A stretch of 64,000 bases of DNA from the NCBI GenBank assembly GCA_947579665.1, contig OX388341.1, forward strand, positions 2,728,001 to 2,792,000, read 5' to 3'. The translations under genes were made by a program, and so were the position numbers. Source of the DNA: Sympetrum striolatum (Eukaryota > Arthropoda > Insecta > Odonata > Libellulidae). Numbering within the stretch: position 1 is the first letter of the stretch; each line of letters begins with the position of its first letter. The notes beneath the pieces were generated by a model. The model saw only the letters and a list, made by a program, of their open reading frames with translations, was not told the origin of the DNA and ran no database searches. Below, in pieces: positions 13,376 to 23,721 of the stretch.

Positions 13376-14380
13376 GGGATCAAAATTCTAACCATGTTCC
13401 ACAAGTGCCAATGGCTTGAAATTCTTACGACATATTGGCCATAACGTGTAACCTCCAGGAAAAAGCCGACTTTGAACCTCGGTGTCATGGGTTCACTTCC
13501 CGGAAAAGCAGAGAGTTGAAACTCAAGGGACCGCTAGATGCCGTGCATAGCCAACGAAAATCGGAAAGACATCTTCGAATATTGTCCCTTGTTCGATGCT
13601 AGGCTGGGGCAAAAATCGGCCGTTTAAAAAGCATTGCGGCGATTTTGAAAATTTTTTTTGGATCCTTTCCCGATAACATACATACTAGAAACTCAGCACG
13701 CCGATAGATATCATGAATATATTTCATAATCAAATTTTACATATTAGCTTATGGTCCTTGGTTCGATCCCAGATGGCCATTTGCACTTCTCAATGCATTT
13801 CTTACGGAGATAACGGAAACAAAATTTAGGTACTTCCCGGCATATTATTGACTTCAAAATTTGCATGATAGAAGAACAAGTCTTTACAAATCTAACTTTG
13901 CATTCACAGCTTACAATATTTCCTGGATTCGACACCAGGTGTCTCTGCAATCAGAAGTTGATCCGATTTTTAGGAATTATTTTGAACCTTTGCCAATAAT
14001 ATAGAAACTTCAAATTCAGCATATAGATAAACATTATATATAATTTTCAGAAACATTTTTTAGATTTCCAAAATCGTCCTTGGTTCGAATCCAGGGAGCC
14101 ATTAAATTCCTGAAAATTAGAACGTCTTTTTAGGCAATTGTAGCCCATATTTCTGCTTGAATTTACACACATAGTAAGAGATGGTGATTTTCTATTGTGC
14201 TGAATAGTAAGTTCACAGTAAAGACCCGGGTTCGATGCCAGACGATGGAACTTCAGCGAATTTAAGAAAAATTTCAATCCTTTTTTTTCTTTTGATGGCC
14301 GTCCCGATATGATGCCGACATACAAATAGTATTGTCGATCTGCTTGCAGTATGCAAGCAACATTTTACTCGTATATATAT
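13376..14380 (+). repeat. Satellite array block 6, plus orientation, with internal deletion
   Basis: Monomers with GGTTCGA near 13591, 13759, 13926, 14080 and 14228, ending at the hairpin and ACTCGTATATA. At 13487-13500 the expected GGTTCGATTCC motif of the first monomer is cut short and joined directly to CACTTCCCGG. That is a deletion of about 80 bp between the two conserved boxes. Confidence 0.88.
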
Positions 14381-15462
14381 ATATACGAGTAAAATGTAGC
14401 TTGCATACTGCAAGCAGATCGGCAATACTAATTTCATATCGGCATCATATCGGGACGGTCTTTAAAAGAAAAAAAAAGGATTTAATTTTTTCTTAAAATT
14501 CGCTGAAATTTCATCGTCTGGCATCGAACCCGGGTCTTACTGGTAAACCTAGTTTGAAACACAATAGAAGATCACCATCTCTAACTATGTGTGAAAATTC
14601 AAGCAGAAATATTGGCTATAACTGCCTCAAAAAACGTTCTAATTTTCACGAATGTTAATGCCTCTTGGGACTCGAACCAAGGACGATCGTGGAATTCTAA
14701 AATATGTTTCTGATAGATATTTATGATCTCTATCTATATGCCGAATTTCAAGTTTCTATTTTAGTGGGAAAGGTTTCAAAATAATTCCTAAAAATCGGAT
14801 CAAATTCTGATTTCAGAGACACCTGGTGTCGAACCCAGGACGTATTGCAAGCTGTGAATGCAGAGTTTGATTTGTAAAGACTTACTCTTGTATCAAGCAA
14901 AGTTTGAAGTTGATAGCATGTCGGAAAGTACCTAAATTTTGTTTCCGTTGTCTCCGTAAGAAATGCATTGAGAAGTGCAAATGGCCCTCTGGGATCGAAC
15001 CAAGGACCATCAGCGAACATGTAAAATTTGATTATGAAGTATATTCATGATATCTATATACGTGCCGAGTTTCGAATATCCATGTTATCGGGAAAGGATC
15101 CAAAAAAAATCTTCAAAATCGCCGTAATGCATTTTAAACGGCCGATTTTTTCCCCGACCAAGCATCGAACCATGGACTACATTCTAAGATGTTTTTCTGA
15201 TTTTCGTTGGATACGCACGGCTTCTAGCGATCCCTCGAGTTTCAACTCTTTCTCTCCCCGGGAAGTACCTCAAAAAAATTTTCGAAAATCCCCGCCATGT
15301 ATTCTTATGGAGAAAATCGCGACTTTGGGGCCCTCTGGAATCGAACCCATGACCCTGAGGATCAAAATCGCAATTTTTCTGGCGGTTACACGTTATGGCC
15401 AATACGTCGTAAAAATTTCAAGTCAATCACGCTGGTGGTTTAGGCTGTGAATTAGTATCCTA
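14380..15462 (-). repeat. Satellite array block 7, minus orientation
   Basis: A complete unit with TCGAACC near 14525, 14670, 14829, 14997, 15165 and 15342. The left junction (14335-14425) is a palindrome made from two hairpin ends abutting, as at 8524-8612. Confidence 0.9.
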
Positions 15463-15530
15463 TCTATCTATCTATATAGGTATATACATGAATGAATCCG
15501 GAGAAGCATCTATATATAATAGATACACTG

Positions 15531-17045
15531 GGGATCAAAAGTCTAAGCATGTTCCACAAGTGCCAACGACTTGAAATTTTTACGACGTATTGCCATAACG
15601 TGTAACCTCCAGGAAAAAGCCGACTTTGAACCTCGGTGTCATGGGTTCGATTCCAGAAGGCCCCAAAGTCGCGATTTTCCCCATAAGGATACATGGCGGG
15701 GATTTTCGAAAATTTTTTTGAGGCACTTTCCGGAAAAGGAGAGAGTTGAAATTCAAGGGACCGCAAGATGCCGTGCATATCTAAAGGAAACCATAAAGAC
15801 ATCCACGAATATTATCCTTGGTTCGATGCTAGGCCGGGGCAAAATTCGGCCGTTTAAAATGCATTGCGGCGATTTTTAAGATTTTTTTTGGATCCTTCCC
15901 CGATAACATGGATACTTGAAACTCAGCACGTGGATAGATATCACGAATATATTTCATAATCAAAATTAACAAGCAAATTTTAGGTACTTCCTGGCGTCAT
16001 TGACTCGAAATTTTTACGACGTATTGTCCATAACGTACAACCACCAGAAAAATTGCGATTTTGAACCTCAGTGTCATGGGTTCGATTCCAGAGGGCCCCA
16101 AAGTCGCGATTTTCTCCATAAGGATACATGGCGGGGATTTTCAAAAATTTTTTTGGTGCACTTCCCGGAAAACTAGAGCGTTGAAATTATAGGGATAGCT
16201 AGAAGCCGTGCAACTCCAACGTAAATCAGAAAGACATCGCCGAATATGGTCCATGGTTCGATGTTAGGTCGGGGCAAAAATCGGCCGTTTAAAATGCATT
16301 GCGGCGATATTGAAGATTTTTTTTGATCCTTTCCCGATAACATGGATTCTTGAAACTCGGCACGTCGATAGATATTATAAATATATTTTATAATCAAATT
16401 TTACATGTTCGCTGATGGTCCTTGGTTCGATCCCCGAGGACCATTTGCACTTCTCAATGCATTTCTTACGGAGATAACGGAAACAAAATTTAGGTACTTC
16501 CCGGCATGCTATGGACTAAAACTTTGCATGATAGAAGAGCAAGTCTTTACAAATCAAACTGTGCATTCACAGCTTACAATATGTCCTGGGTTCGACACCA
16601 GGTGTCTCTGCAATCAGATGTTGATCCGATTTTTAGGAATTATTTTGAAAACTTTCCCAATAATATAGAAACTTGAAATCAGGAAAATAGATAGAGATCA
16701 TAAATAATTTTCAGTAAAATGTTTTAGATTTCCGAGATCCTCCTTGGTTCGAATCCAGAGAGCCATTTACATTCGTGAAAATTAGAACGTCTTTTGAGGC
16801 AGTTGTAGCCGATATTTCAGCTTGAATTTTCATACATAGTTAAAGATGGTGATCTTCTATTTTGCCGCATAGTAAGTTCACAGTAAAGACCCGGGTTCGA
16901 TGCCAGACAATGAAATATCAGCGAATTTTAAGAAAAATTTCAATCCTTTTTTTTCTTTTGAGTGCCGTCCCGATATGATGCCGATATGAAATTAGTGTTG
17001 TCGATCTGCTTGCAGTATGCAAGCTACATTTTACTCGTATATATA
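15531..17045 (+). repeat. Satellite array block 8, plus orientation, chimeric
   Basis: Starts with a variant lacking the usual unit start. At about 15962-15993 an E-type monomer fragment (AAATTTTAGGTACTTCC) is joined to the start of a new A-type monomer (TGGCGTCATTGACTCG). Bases 15991-16690 duplicate 10947-11640. The block ends with hairpin and ACTCGTATATATA at 17005-17045. Confidence 0.88.
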
Positions 17046-17084
17046 TACGAGTAAAATGTATTATATATACATTTTACTCGTATA

Positions 17085-19250
17085 TATATACGCAGATCGA
17101 CAACACTAATTTCATGTCGGCATCATATCGGGAAGGCCGTCAAAAGAAAAAAAATTGATTGAAAATATTCTGATTATTCGCTGCAATTTATTCGTCCGGC
17201 ATCGAACCCGGGTCTTCCTGGTGATACTTACTATGCAGCACAATAGAAGATCACCATCTCTAACTATCTGTGAAAATTCAAGCAGAAATATTATCTGCAA
17301 CTGCCTCAAACAACGTCCTACTTTTCCCTTATATTTCTTATGAGAGAAATGTTAATGTGCTCTGGCATCGAACCCAGGAATAGTTCGGTCTTCTGAAAAC
17401 TGTTTTCTTAAACCAGTTTTAACCATACATCTTCCAGCCAAGCACGAACTTCCTATCATTTCGATAAGTGCATCAAAAAAATAATGAAATACTAACCCTA
17501 TGTATTTTAAACGGGAGACATATTTACCGCCCGGCATCGAACCCGGGTCTTTCTGGTGAAACTTCATATGCTACATAATAGAAGATATTAATCTTTAAAC
17601 CATATGTGAAAATTCAACAAAAAATATTGGGTACAACTGCTTCAAAGGGACGTCCTACTTTTCCTTATATTCCTTATGAGAGAAATGTCAATGTGCTCTG
17701 GCATCCGAACCCAGGAATAGTACGGTCTTATGAAAATATTTTTCTTAAACCAATTCTCACCTAACATATTCCGGCTAAGCACGAATTTCCTATTATTTCG
17801 AGAAGTGCGTCAAAAAAAAATAATGAAAAACAGCTCCCATGTATTTTAAAGGGCAGTTCTTTGCATCGTCCTAGCATCGAACCTAGGATATTTTTTGTGA
17901 AAATCATTGATGTTTTCGAAAGTCCAAGACCATAAGTATAGGACCCTTGAGTTTTATTTCTCTACCTATCCGGAAAGTATATTTTTAAATTCCCGAAAAT
18001 CACGGCAATGCATTTAAACGGGAAAAAATCGGGACTTTGGGGCCCTCTGGAATCGAACCTATGACACTGAGGATCAAAGTCCCTTTTTTCCTGAGGGTTT
18101 CACGTTATGGCCAATACGTCATAAAAATTTCAAGGCAATGACGCTTGTAGTTTAGCCTGTGAATTTGTATCCTATCTATATAGCTATATAGCTATACGAG
18201 AAAAATTTTGCTTGCACACTGCAAGCAGATCGACAACACTATTATCATGTCGGCATCATATCGGGACGGCCATCAAAATAAAAAAAATGAATGAAATTTT
18301 TCTTGAAATTCGCTGACATTTTATCGTCTGTCATCGAACCCGGGTCTTTACTGTGAACTTACTATGCAGCACAATAGAACATCACCAACTCTAACGATGT
18401 GTGAAAATTCAAGCAGAAATATGGGCTACAACTGCCTCAAAAGACGTTCTAATTTTCACGACTTTAAATGGCTCTCTGGATTCGAACCAAAGGACGATCT
18501 TGGAAATCTAAAAAATGTTTCTGAAATTTATTTGTGATCTCTATTTATATGCCGAATTTCAAGTTTCTATATTATTGGGAAAGGTTTCAAAATAATTCCT
18601 AAAAATCGGATCAACTTCTGATTGCAGAGACACCTGGTGTCGAACCCAGGAAATATTGTATGCTATGAATGCAAAGTTTGATTTGTAAGGACAGGCTCCT
18701 ATATCATGCGAAGTTTGAAGTCGATAGCATGCCGGGAAGTACCTTAATTTTTGTTTCCGTTATCTCCGTAAGAAATGCATTGAGAAGTGAAAAGGGCCCC
18801 TCTGGGATCGAACCAAGGACCATCAACGAACATGTTAATTTTGATTATGAAATATATTCGTGATATCTATCCACGTGCTGAGTTTCAAGTATCCATGTTA
18901 TCGGGGAAGGATCCAAAAAAAATCAAAAAAATCTTCAAAAATCTTCGGCCGATTTTTGCCCCGACCTAGCATCGAACCAAGGACAATATTCGTAGATGTA
19001 TTTATGGTTTTTCTTTAGATATCTTTGGCATCTAGCGATCCCTCGAATTTCAACTCTCTACTTTCCCGAAAAGTGCACCAAAAACAATTTTCGAAAATCC
19101 CCGCCATGTATCCTTATGGAGAAAATCGCGAATTTGGGGCCTTCTGGAATCGAACCCATGCCACCGAGGTTCAAAGTTACACGTTATGGCCAATATGTCG
19201 TAAAATTTCAAGTCGTTGGCACTTGTGGAACATGGTTAAACTTTTGATTC
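17085..19250 (-). repeat. Satellite array block 9, minus orientation
   Basis: Two units separated near 18170-18200, with TCGAACC motifs at normal spacing. Extra monomer types are present at 17340-17900. At about 18930-18950 a short deletion/duplication (ATCTTCAAAAATCTTC) disturbs the F-type monomer. Confidence 0.9.
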
Positions 19251-19357
19251 CCTATATATATATATATATATATATAACTTATATATAGGTATATCCGGAG
19301 AAGCGTCTATATATAATAGATATATATGAATGAATCCGGAGAAGCATCTATATATAA

Positions 19358-19452
<95 letters not shown>

Positions 19453-19455
19453 GAG
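19245..19455. repeat. TA-dinucleotide microsatellite between array units
   Basis: A TA run of nearly 90 bp (about 19363-19451) is preceded by a shorter TA run and two CCGGAGAAGC cassettes. The open frames reading Ile-Tyr repeats on both strands are products of the dinucleotide and are not genes. Confidence 0.95.
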
Positions 19456-20559
19456 TAAAATGTTGCTTGCATTCTGCAAGCAATTTCATAACATTAATTT
19501 CATATCGGCATCATATCGGGACGGTCCCCAAAAGAAAAAATAAGGATTAAAAATATTCTTAAAATTCACTGCAATTAAATCGTCTGGCATCGAACCCGGT
19601 TCTTCCTGGTGAACTTACTATGCAGCACAACAGAAGATCACCATCTATAACTATGTGTGAAAATTAGAGCAGAAATATTGGCAGCAAGTGCCTCAAACGA
19701 CGTCCTACATTACACATATATTCCTTATGTGGGAAATTGTAATGTGCTCTGGCATCGAACCCAGGAATAGCATTGTTGTATCTAAATTTTTTCTTAAGCC
19801 GAGGCTTAATACACATCTTCTAGCTAAGCAAGAACTTCCTATTATTTCAATAAGTACATCAAAATAAATAATAAAAACTAACTCAATCTATTTTAAATGG
19901 GGGATATATTTACCACCCGGCTTCGTACCCGGGTCTTTCTGGTAATACTTTCTATGAAGAACAACAGAAGATCACCACCTCTAACTATGTGTGAAAATTC
20001 AATATGAAATATTGGCTACAACTGCCCCAAACGACGTCCTACTTTTCCCTTATATTCCTTATGAGAGAAATATGAATGTGCTCTTGCATCGAACCCAGGA
20101 AGAGTATGGTCTTATCTAAATTTTTTTCTGAAACCAATTCTTACCATACATCTTCCAGTGAAGCAAGAACTTCCTATCATTTCGATAAGTTCATAAAAAA
20201 ATAATGAAAAATTAACCCCATGTATTTTAAATACGGGATTTTTGCATCGTCCTAGCAGCGAACCCAGGACGTTCTCATTAGAAGTCATTAATGTTTTCGA
20301 TAGTTATCTACCATATCTGTAAGCTCCTAGTGTTTTGAATCTCTAATTATCAGAGAAATATTTTTTTAAAATTCGGGAAAATCAAAGCAATGCATTTAAA
20401 TGGAAAAAATCGGGCCTTTGGGGCCCTCTGGAATCGAACCCATGACACTGAGGTTCAATATCGCAACTTTTCTGGCGGTTACACGTTATGGCCAATACGA
20501 CGTAAAAATTTCAAGTCAATGACGCTTGTGGTTTTGCCTGTGAATTAGTATCCTATCTT

Positions 20560-20591
<32 letters not shown>

Positions 20592-22296
20592 GGTACATGA
20601 ATGAATCCGGAGAAGCATCTATATATAATAGATATACGAGTAAAATGTAGCTTGCATACTGCAAGCAGATCTACAATGCTAATTTCATATCGGCATCATT
20701 TCGGGACGGTCCACAAAAGAAAAAAAAGATTGAAAATATTCTTAAAATTCGCTGCAATTTCATTGTCGAATTGCATCGATCCAGGGTCTTTCGGGTGATA
20801 CTTCCTATGCAGAACAACAGAAAATCACCACCTTAACTATGTGTGAAAATTCTGGCAGAAATTGAGGCTTCAACTGCCTCAAACGACGTCTTGCTATTCC
20901 CATATATTCCTTATGAGAGAAATTTTAATATGCTCTGGCATCGAACCCAGGAACAGCATGGTCATATCGAATTTTTTTTCTTGAACCAAGTCTTAATATA
21001 CATTTTCAATCTAAGCAAGAACTCCCTATTATTTCGATAAAAGCATGAAATAAATAATTAAAAAACATCTCAATGTGTTTTATATGGCAGATATATTAAC
21101 AACCCGGCATCGAACCCAGGATTTTCTGGTGATTTTTCCTATGCAGCACAACAGAAGATCACCACCTCTAACTGTGTTTAAAATTTCAGGCATTAATATT
21201 GGCTTCAACTGACTCAAACGACGTCCTACTTTTCCCATATATTTCTTATGAGAGTAATTTTCATATGCTCTGGCATCGAACCCAGGAACTGTACGGTCTT
21301 ATCATATTTTTTTTCTGAAACAAATTTTTAATATACATCTTTTAGCCGAGCACGAACTTCCTATCATTTCGATAAGTGCATGAAAAAAAATAATGAAAAT
21401 CTACCTCAATGTATTTTAAACGGCCGATTTTTGCATCGTCCTAGCATCGAACCCAAGATATTTTCCGTAAAACTCATTCCTCATAAAACTCATGTTTTCT
21501 ATAGATCATGATCATATATATAGGCTCCTTAGGTTTCTATTCTCTACCTATCCGGGAAGTATTTTTTAAAAATTCCCGAAAATCAAAGCAATGCATTTAA
21601 ACGGAAAAAATCGGGATTTTGGGCCCCTCTGGAATCGAACCCATGACACTGAGGTTCAAAATCGCAATTTTTCCGGCGGGTACACATTATGGCCAATACG
21701 TCGTAAAAATGTCAATTCACTAACGCTTGTGGTTTAGCATGTGAATTAGTATCCTATCTGGGTATCTGGGTAATGTAAATGGCTCTCTGGATTCGAACCA
21801 AGATCTTTGATACCAAAGATCTTCGAAATCTCAAACATGTTTTTTAAATGTATCTACGATTTCTTTCTACATGCCGAATTTCAAGTTTTAATATTATTGG
21901 GAAGGGGCTCAAAATAATTCTTAATAATCGGATCAGTTACTGATTTTAGAGACGCCTGGTGTCGAACCCAGGACATATTGGCAGCTGTGAATGCACAGAA
22001 TGACCTGTTAGAACCTGATCTTATTTCGTACAAAGTTTGAAGTCGATATCATTCCGGGAAGTACCTAAAATTTGTTTCCGTTATCTCCTTAAGAAATGCA
22101 TTGAGTAATGTAAATGGCCCTCTGGGATCGAACCAAGGACCATCAGCGAATATGTAAAATTCGATAATGAAAATATTTATTATCTCTAACCACATGCCGA
22201 ATTTCATGTTTCCATGCCATCGGGAATAGGTAAAAAAAAAATCTTAAAAATCGGCACAATGCATTTTAAACGGCCGATTTTTGTCCCGACCTAGCA
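19452..22296 (-). repeat. Satellite array block 10, minus orientation, right end of main array
   Basis: Units run from about 19452 to 20545 and 20638 to 21770, followed by a partial unit that stops inside an F-type monomer at 22296 (CCGACCTAGCAT). A (CTAT)n microsatellite lies at 20560-20592 between the first two. Unique sequence begins abruptly at 22297. This is the proximal edge of the array. Confidence 0.9.
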
Positions 22297-22417
22297 TAAA
22301 ATTACCTCCAGCAGCAGTTCCCTGCTAACAATTCCTAACTGTTAAATTTAGATAGTTGTTTTGGCCGTATCTGTGAAGTCTGTGAAGCTGTGATGGCCAT
22401 GTTTCAATGATTTTTAT
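22297..22417. other. Unique spacer at array edge
   Basis: Short AT-rich sequence with no recognised feature between the satellite edge and the first hAT MITE. Confidence 0.6.
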
Positions 22418-22672
22418 CAGGTACGGATCTAGAAAACATTTTTTAGGGGGGGGGTCCGATCGAAAAATTCAAAAATAAAAGATATTTCGGCTTTCACAAA
22501 ACGTAACGTTAGAATTGTGTTAGGCAAACTCGAATTTTTTCGCTAGTGATTGCTTATTAAATTGTGTTTTTATTTGCGTTATTTGAGTTTCATTTTCGAA
22601 AAATAGGCACAAGTGATATTTCGGGGGGGGGAGGTCCGGACCCCCAGGACCACCCCCCTGGATCCGTCCCTG
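22418..22672. mobile_element. hAT-type MITE, copy 1
   Basis: 255-bp element with inverted ends: it begins CAGGTACGGATCTAG and ends CTGGATCCGTCCCTG. The flanks ATTTTTAT and CTTTTAAT match at 6 of 8 positions, consistent with a diverged 8-bp target duplication. Internal G runs near the start and GTCCGGACCCCC near the end are shared with the copy at 30295-30541. CAGG termini and an 8-bp duplication are hallmarks of hAT elements. There is no transposase, so it is non-autonomous. Confidence 0.82.
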
Positions 22673-22999
22673 CTTTTAATGGTTCGATATCAAAATAAAC
22701 AAAGGGCTTGGTTTACAGAACTTAGTTTCTGCGATTTTGAAAACGAATGATAAATATATTTATTGAATTATCTCTGTAAGCTCTGAATGACGCCCTGTTT
22801 TAACCAGAGAAACTGGAAACGATGATAGTATGTCTAAGAGATAGGCATTCCATGCATGTTCACAAACGCGAAAAGGTTTTCAAGCGCTGAAAATTATTCA
22901 ATGAAGTATTATTATGGATGAAGATAAAGACGGTAGGCAATCCTATAAATCTTCTCTCTGTTTTCTGAGTATCGTATTAAGTTTCTAAACCTTCTGCAG

Positions 23000-23098
23000 C
23001 AGTTAAAGGAGGAGAACCTAGCGCGAAGCGCCGGAGAACATCAGTAGGCAAAGAGAGGGCCAACTTTATTTGTTGCGGTTCAGATTTCGAATCCAGAG
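23000..23098 (+). CDS. AKAP7-like exon A (contains frameshift)
   Basis: Acceptor CTTCTGCAG before 23000 and donor GAG|GTAATT after 23098. The first half is open in the frame encoding VKGGEPSAKRRRTSVGKER, with a nuclear-localisation-like basic cluster. The second half is open in the next frame, encoding FVAVQISNPE, and that frame is the one in phase with exon B. A one-base insertion in the AGAGGGCCAAC region would explain the switch. Confidence 0.65.
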
Positions 23099-23721
23099 GT
23101 AATTGGAACAACTATAAATGAAAATTGCTCATTCATTAATATGATTTATTTACGATAGCTATATTTTTAGATTCACCGAGAAATAAGTTTCTTGCAAAAA
23201 TTTATAACCTCCAAAAAGCCACTTTTCAAGTCAACTCTGATCAATCTCGTTACGCTTCGTATTACTCCGTGTAGCTTGCACCTGCCGAAAAATGGAGACA
23301 TTAGAAGGTGATGATCATGTTTAGATTGAGATTTGTTTGTGGCGGCATTTTAAATTTACAATTATCCTTGTCCTTATAGGGCTAAGTCAGCCTTACGAAC
23401 GCTGGAAACTAATATGATGGAAACTTTGATTAAAGACCCTATCAGTTTAAAGTTCAAAGGAGTAGGATCCTTTAAGAATGAGGTATTGTAATTTGAATTT
23501 ATGCATTAATCTAAGAATTAAATGGTTTTAAGTGATGGGTTATATTATATGTTCAGGTTGTGTTTGCCAAAATTGAATCCGGGGAGCCCTTAACAAGATT
23601 GAAGGGCTTACACATAAATCTCGTTGAGGCACTTGAGGATGAAGGATTGATCGTAAAAGATAAATTTGAGCCACATCTGACCATAATGAAAACGTCTAAA
23701 GACAGATATTTAAGGAAAAGG
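23000..23721 (+). CDS. AKAP7-like (2H phosphoesterase-fold) gene fragment, four exons, frameshifted
   Basis: Four exons with GT..AG introns of 72, 72 and 74 bp: 23000-23098, 23171-23307, 23380-23482 and 23557-23721. Phases agree across the joins (0, 2, 0). The concatenated protein resembles the central domain of A-kinase anchor protein 7, a 2H-phosphoesterase fold. Visible landmarks are FVAVQISNPE, then IHREISFLQKF, GVGSFKNE and FEPHLTIMK. In vertebrates AKAP7 tethers protein kinase A; the role here is only inferred. Two defects are visible. A single extra base near 23058-23064 shifts the frame between the basic stretch AKRRRTSVGKER and FVAVQ. The first H-x-T/S motif reads LRITP, so the catalytic-type His is Arg, while the second (HLT) is intact. 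No start codon or 5' exons were found, and the satellite array begins only 0.7 kb upstream. It may be a pseudogene, or the indel may be an assembly error. Confidence 0.72.
23171..23307 (+). CDS. AKAP7-like exon B
   Basis: Acceptor ATATTTTTAG, donor AAG|GTGATG. It enters in phase 0 and leaves in phase 2. It encodes a helix-like LQKFITSKKPLF segment and the strand where AKAP7 relatives carry H-x-T. Here the strand reads TLRITPCSLHL, with Arg in the His position and Pro after the Thr. Confidence 0.7.
23380..23482 (+). CDS. AKAP7-like exon C
   Basis: Acceptor CCTTATAG, donor GAG|GTATTG, 103 nt. The first G completes an Arg codon begun in exon B. It encodes AKSALRTLETNMMETL and then ISLKFKGVGSFKNE, matching the segment between the two 2H motifs in AKAP7 proteins. 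Confidence 0.75.
23557..23721 (+). CDS. AKAP7-like exon D with second 2H motif
   Basis: Acceptor TATGTTCAG, donor AGG|GTACGT, exactly 55 codons in phase 0. It begins VVFAKIESGE and contains FEPHLTIMKTSK, the second H-x-T/S motif of the 2H family, followed by a basic RYLRKR end. The next exon in sequence was not identified with confidence. Confidence 0.8.

Noticed and set aside
19240..19550. Open frames with long Ile-Tyr repeats
   Set aside because: Direct translation of a TA dinucleotide tract.
1..22296. Dozens of short open frames in the satellite array
   Set aside because: They recur with the repeat in all frames and on both strands, lack splice or start context, and break at random between copies. 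They are by-products of the repeat.
1..22296. Regular repeat and variable spacing, CRISPR-like at first glance
   Set aside because: Monomers are about 160 bp, related along their whole length, and the host is an arthropod with introns. The constant part is 11 bp inside diverged repeats and is not a repeat-spacer design.
1..22296. CENP-B box in the satellite
   Set aside because: The motif shares TTCG but lacks the CGGG half at the right spacing, so a CENP-B-type reading is not supported.
1..22296. Functional tRNA genes at the GGTTCGA motifs
   Set aside because: No A box at tRNA distance, no anticodon arm and no acceptor-stem pairing around any motif that I examined.
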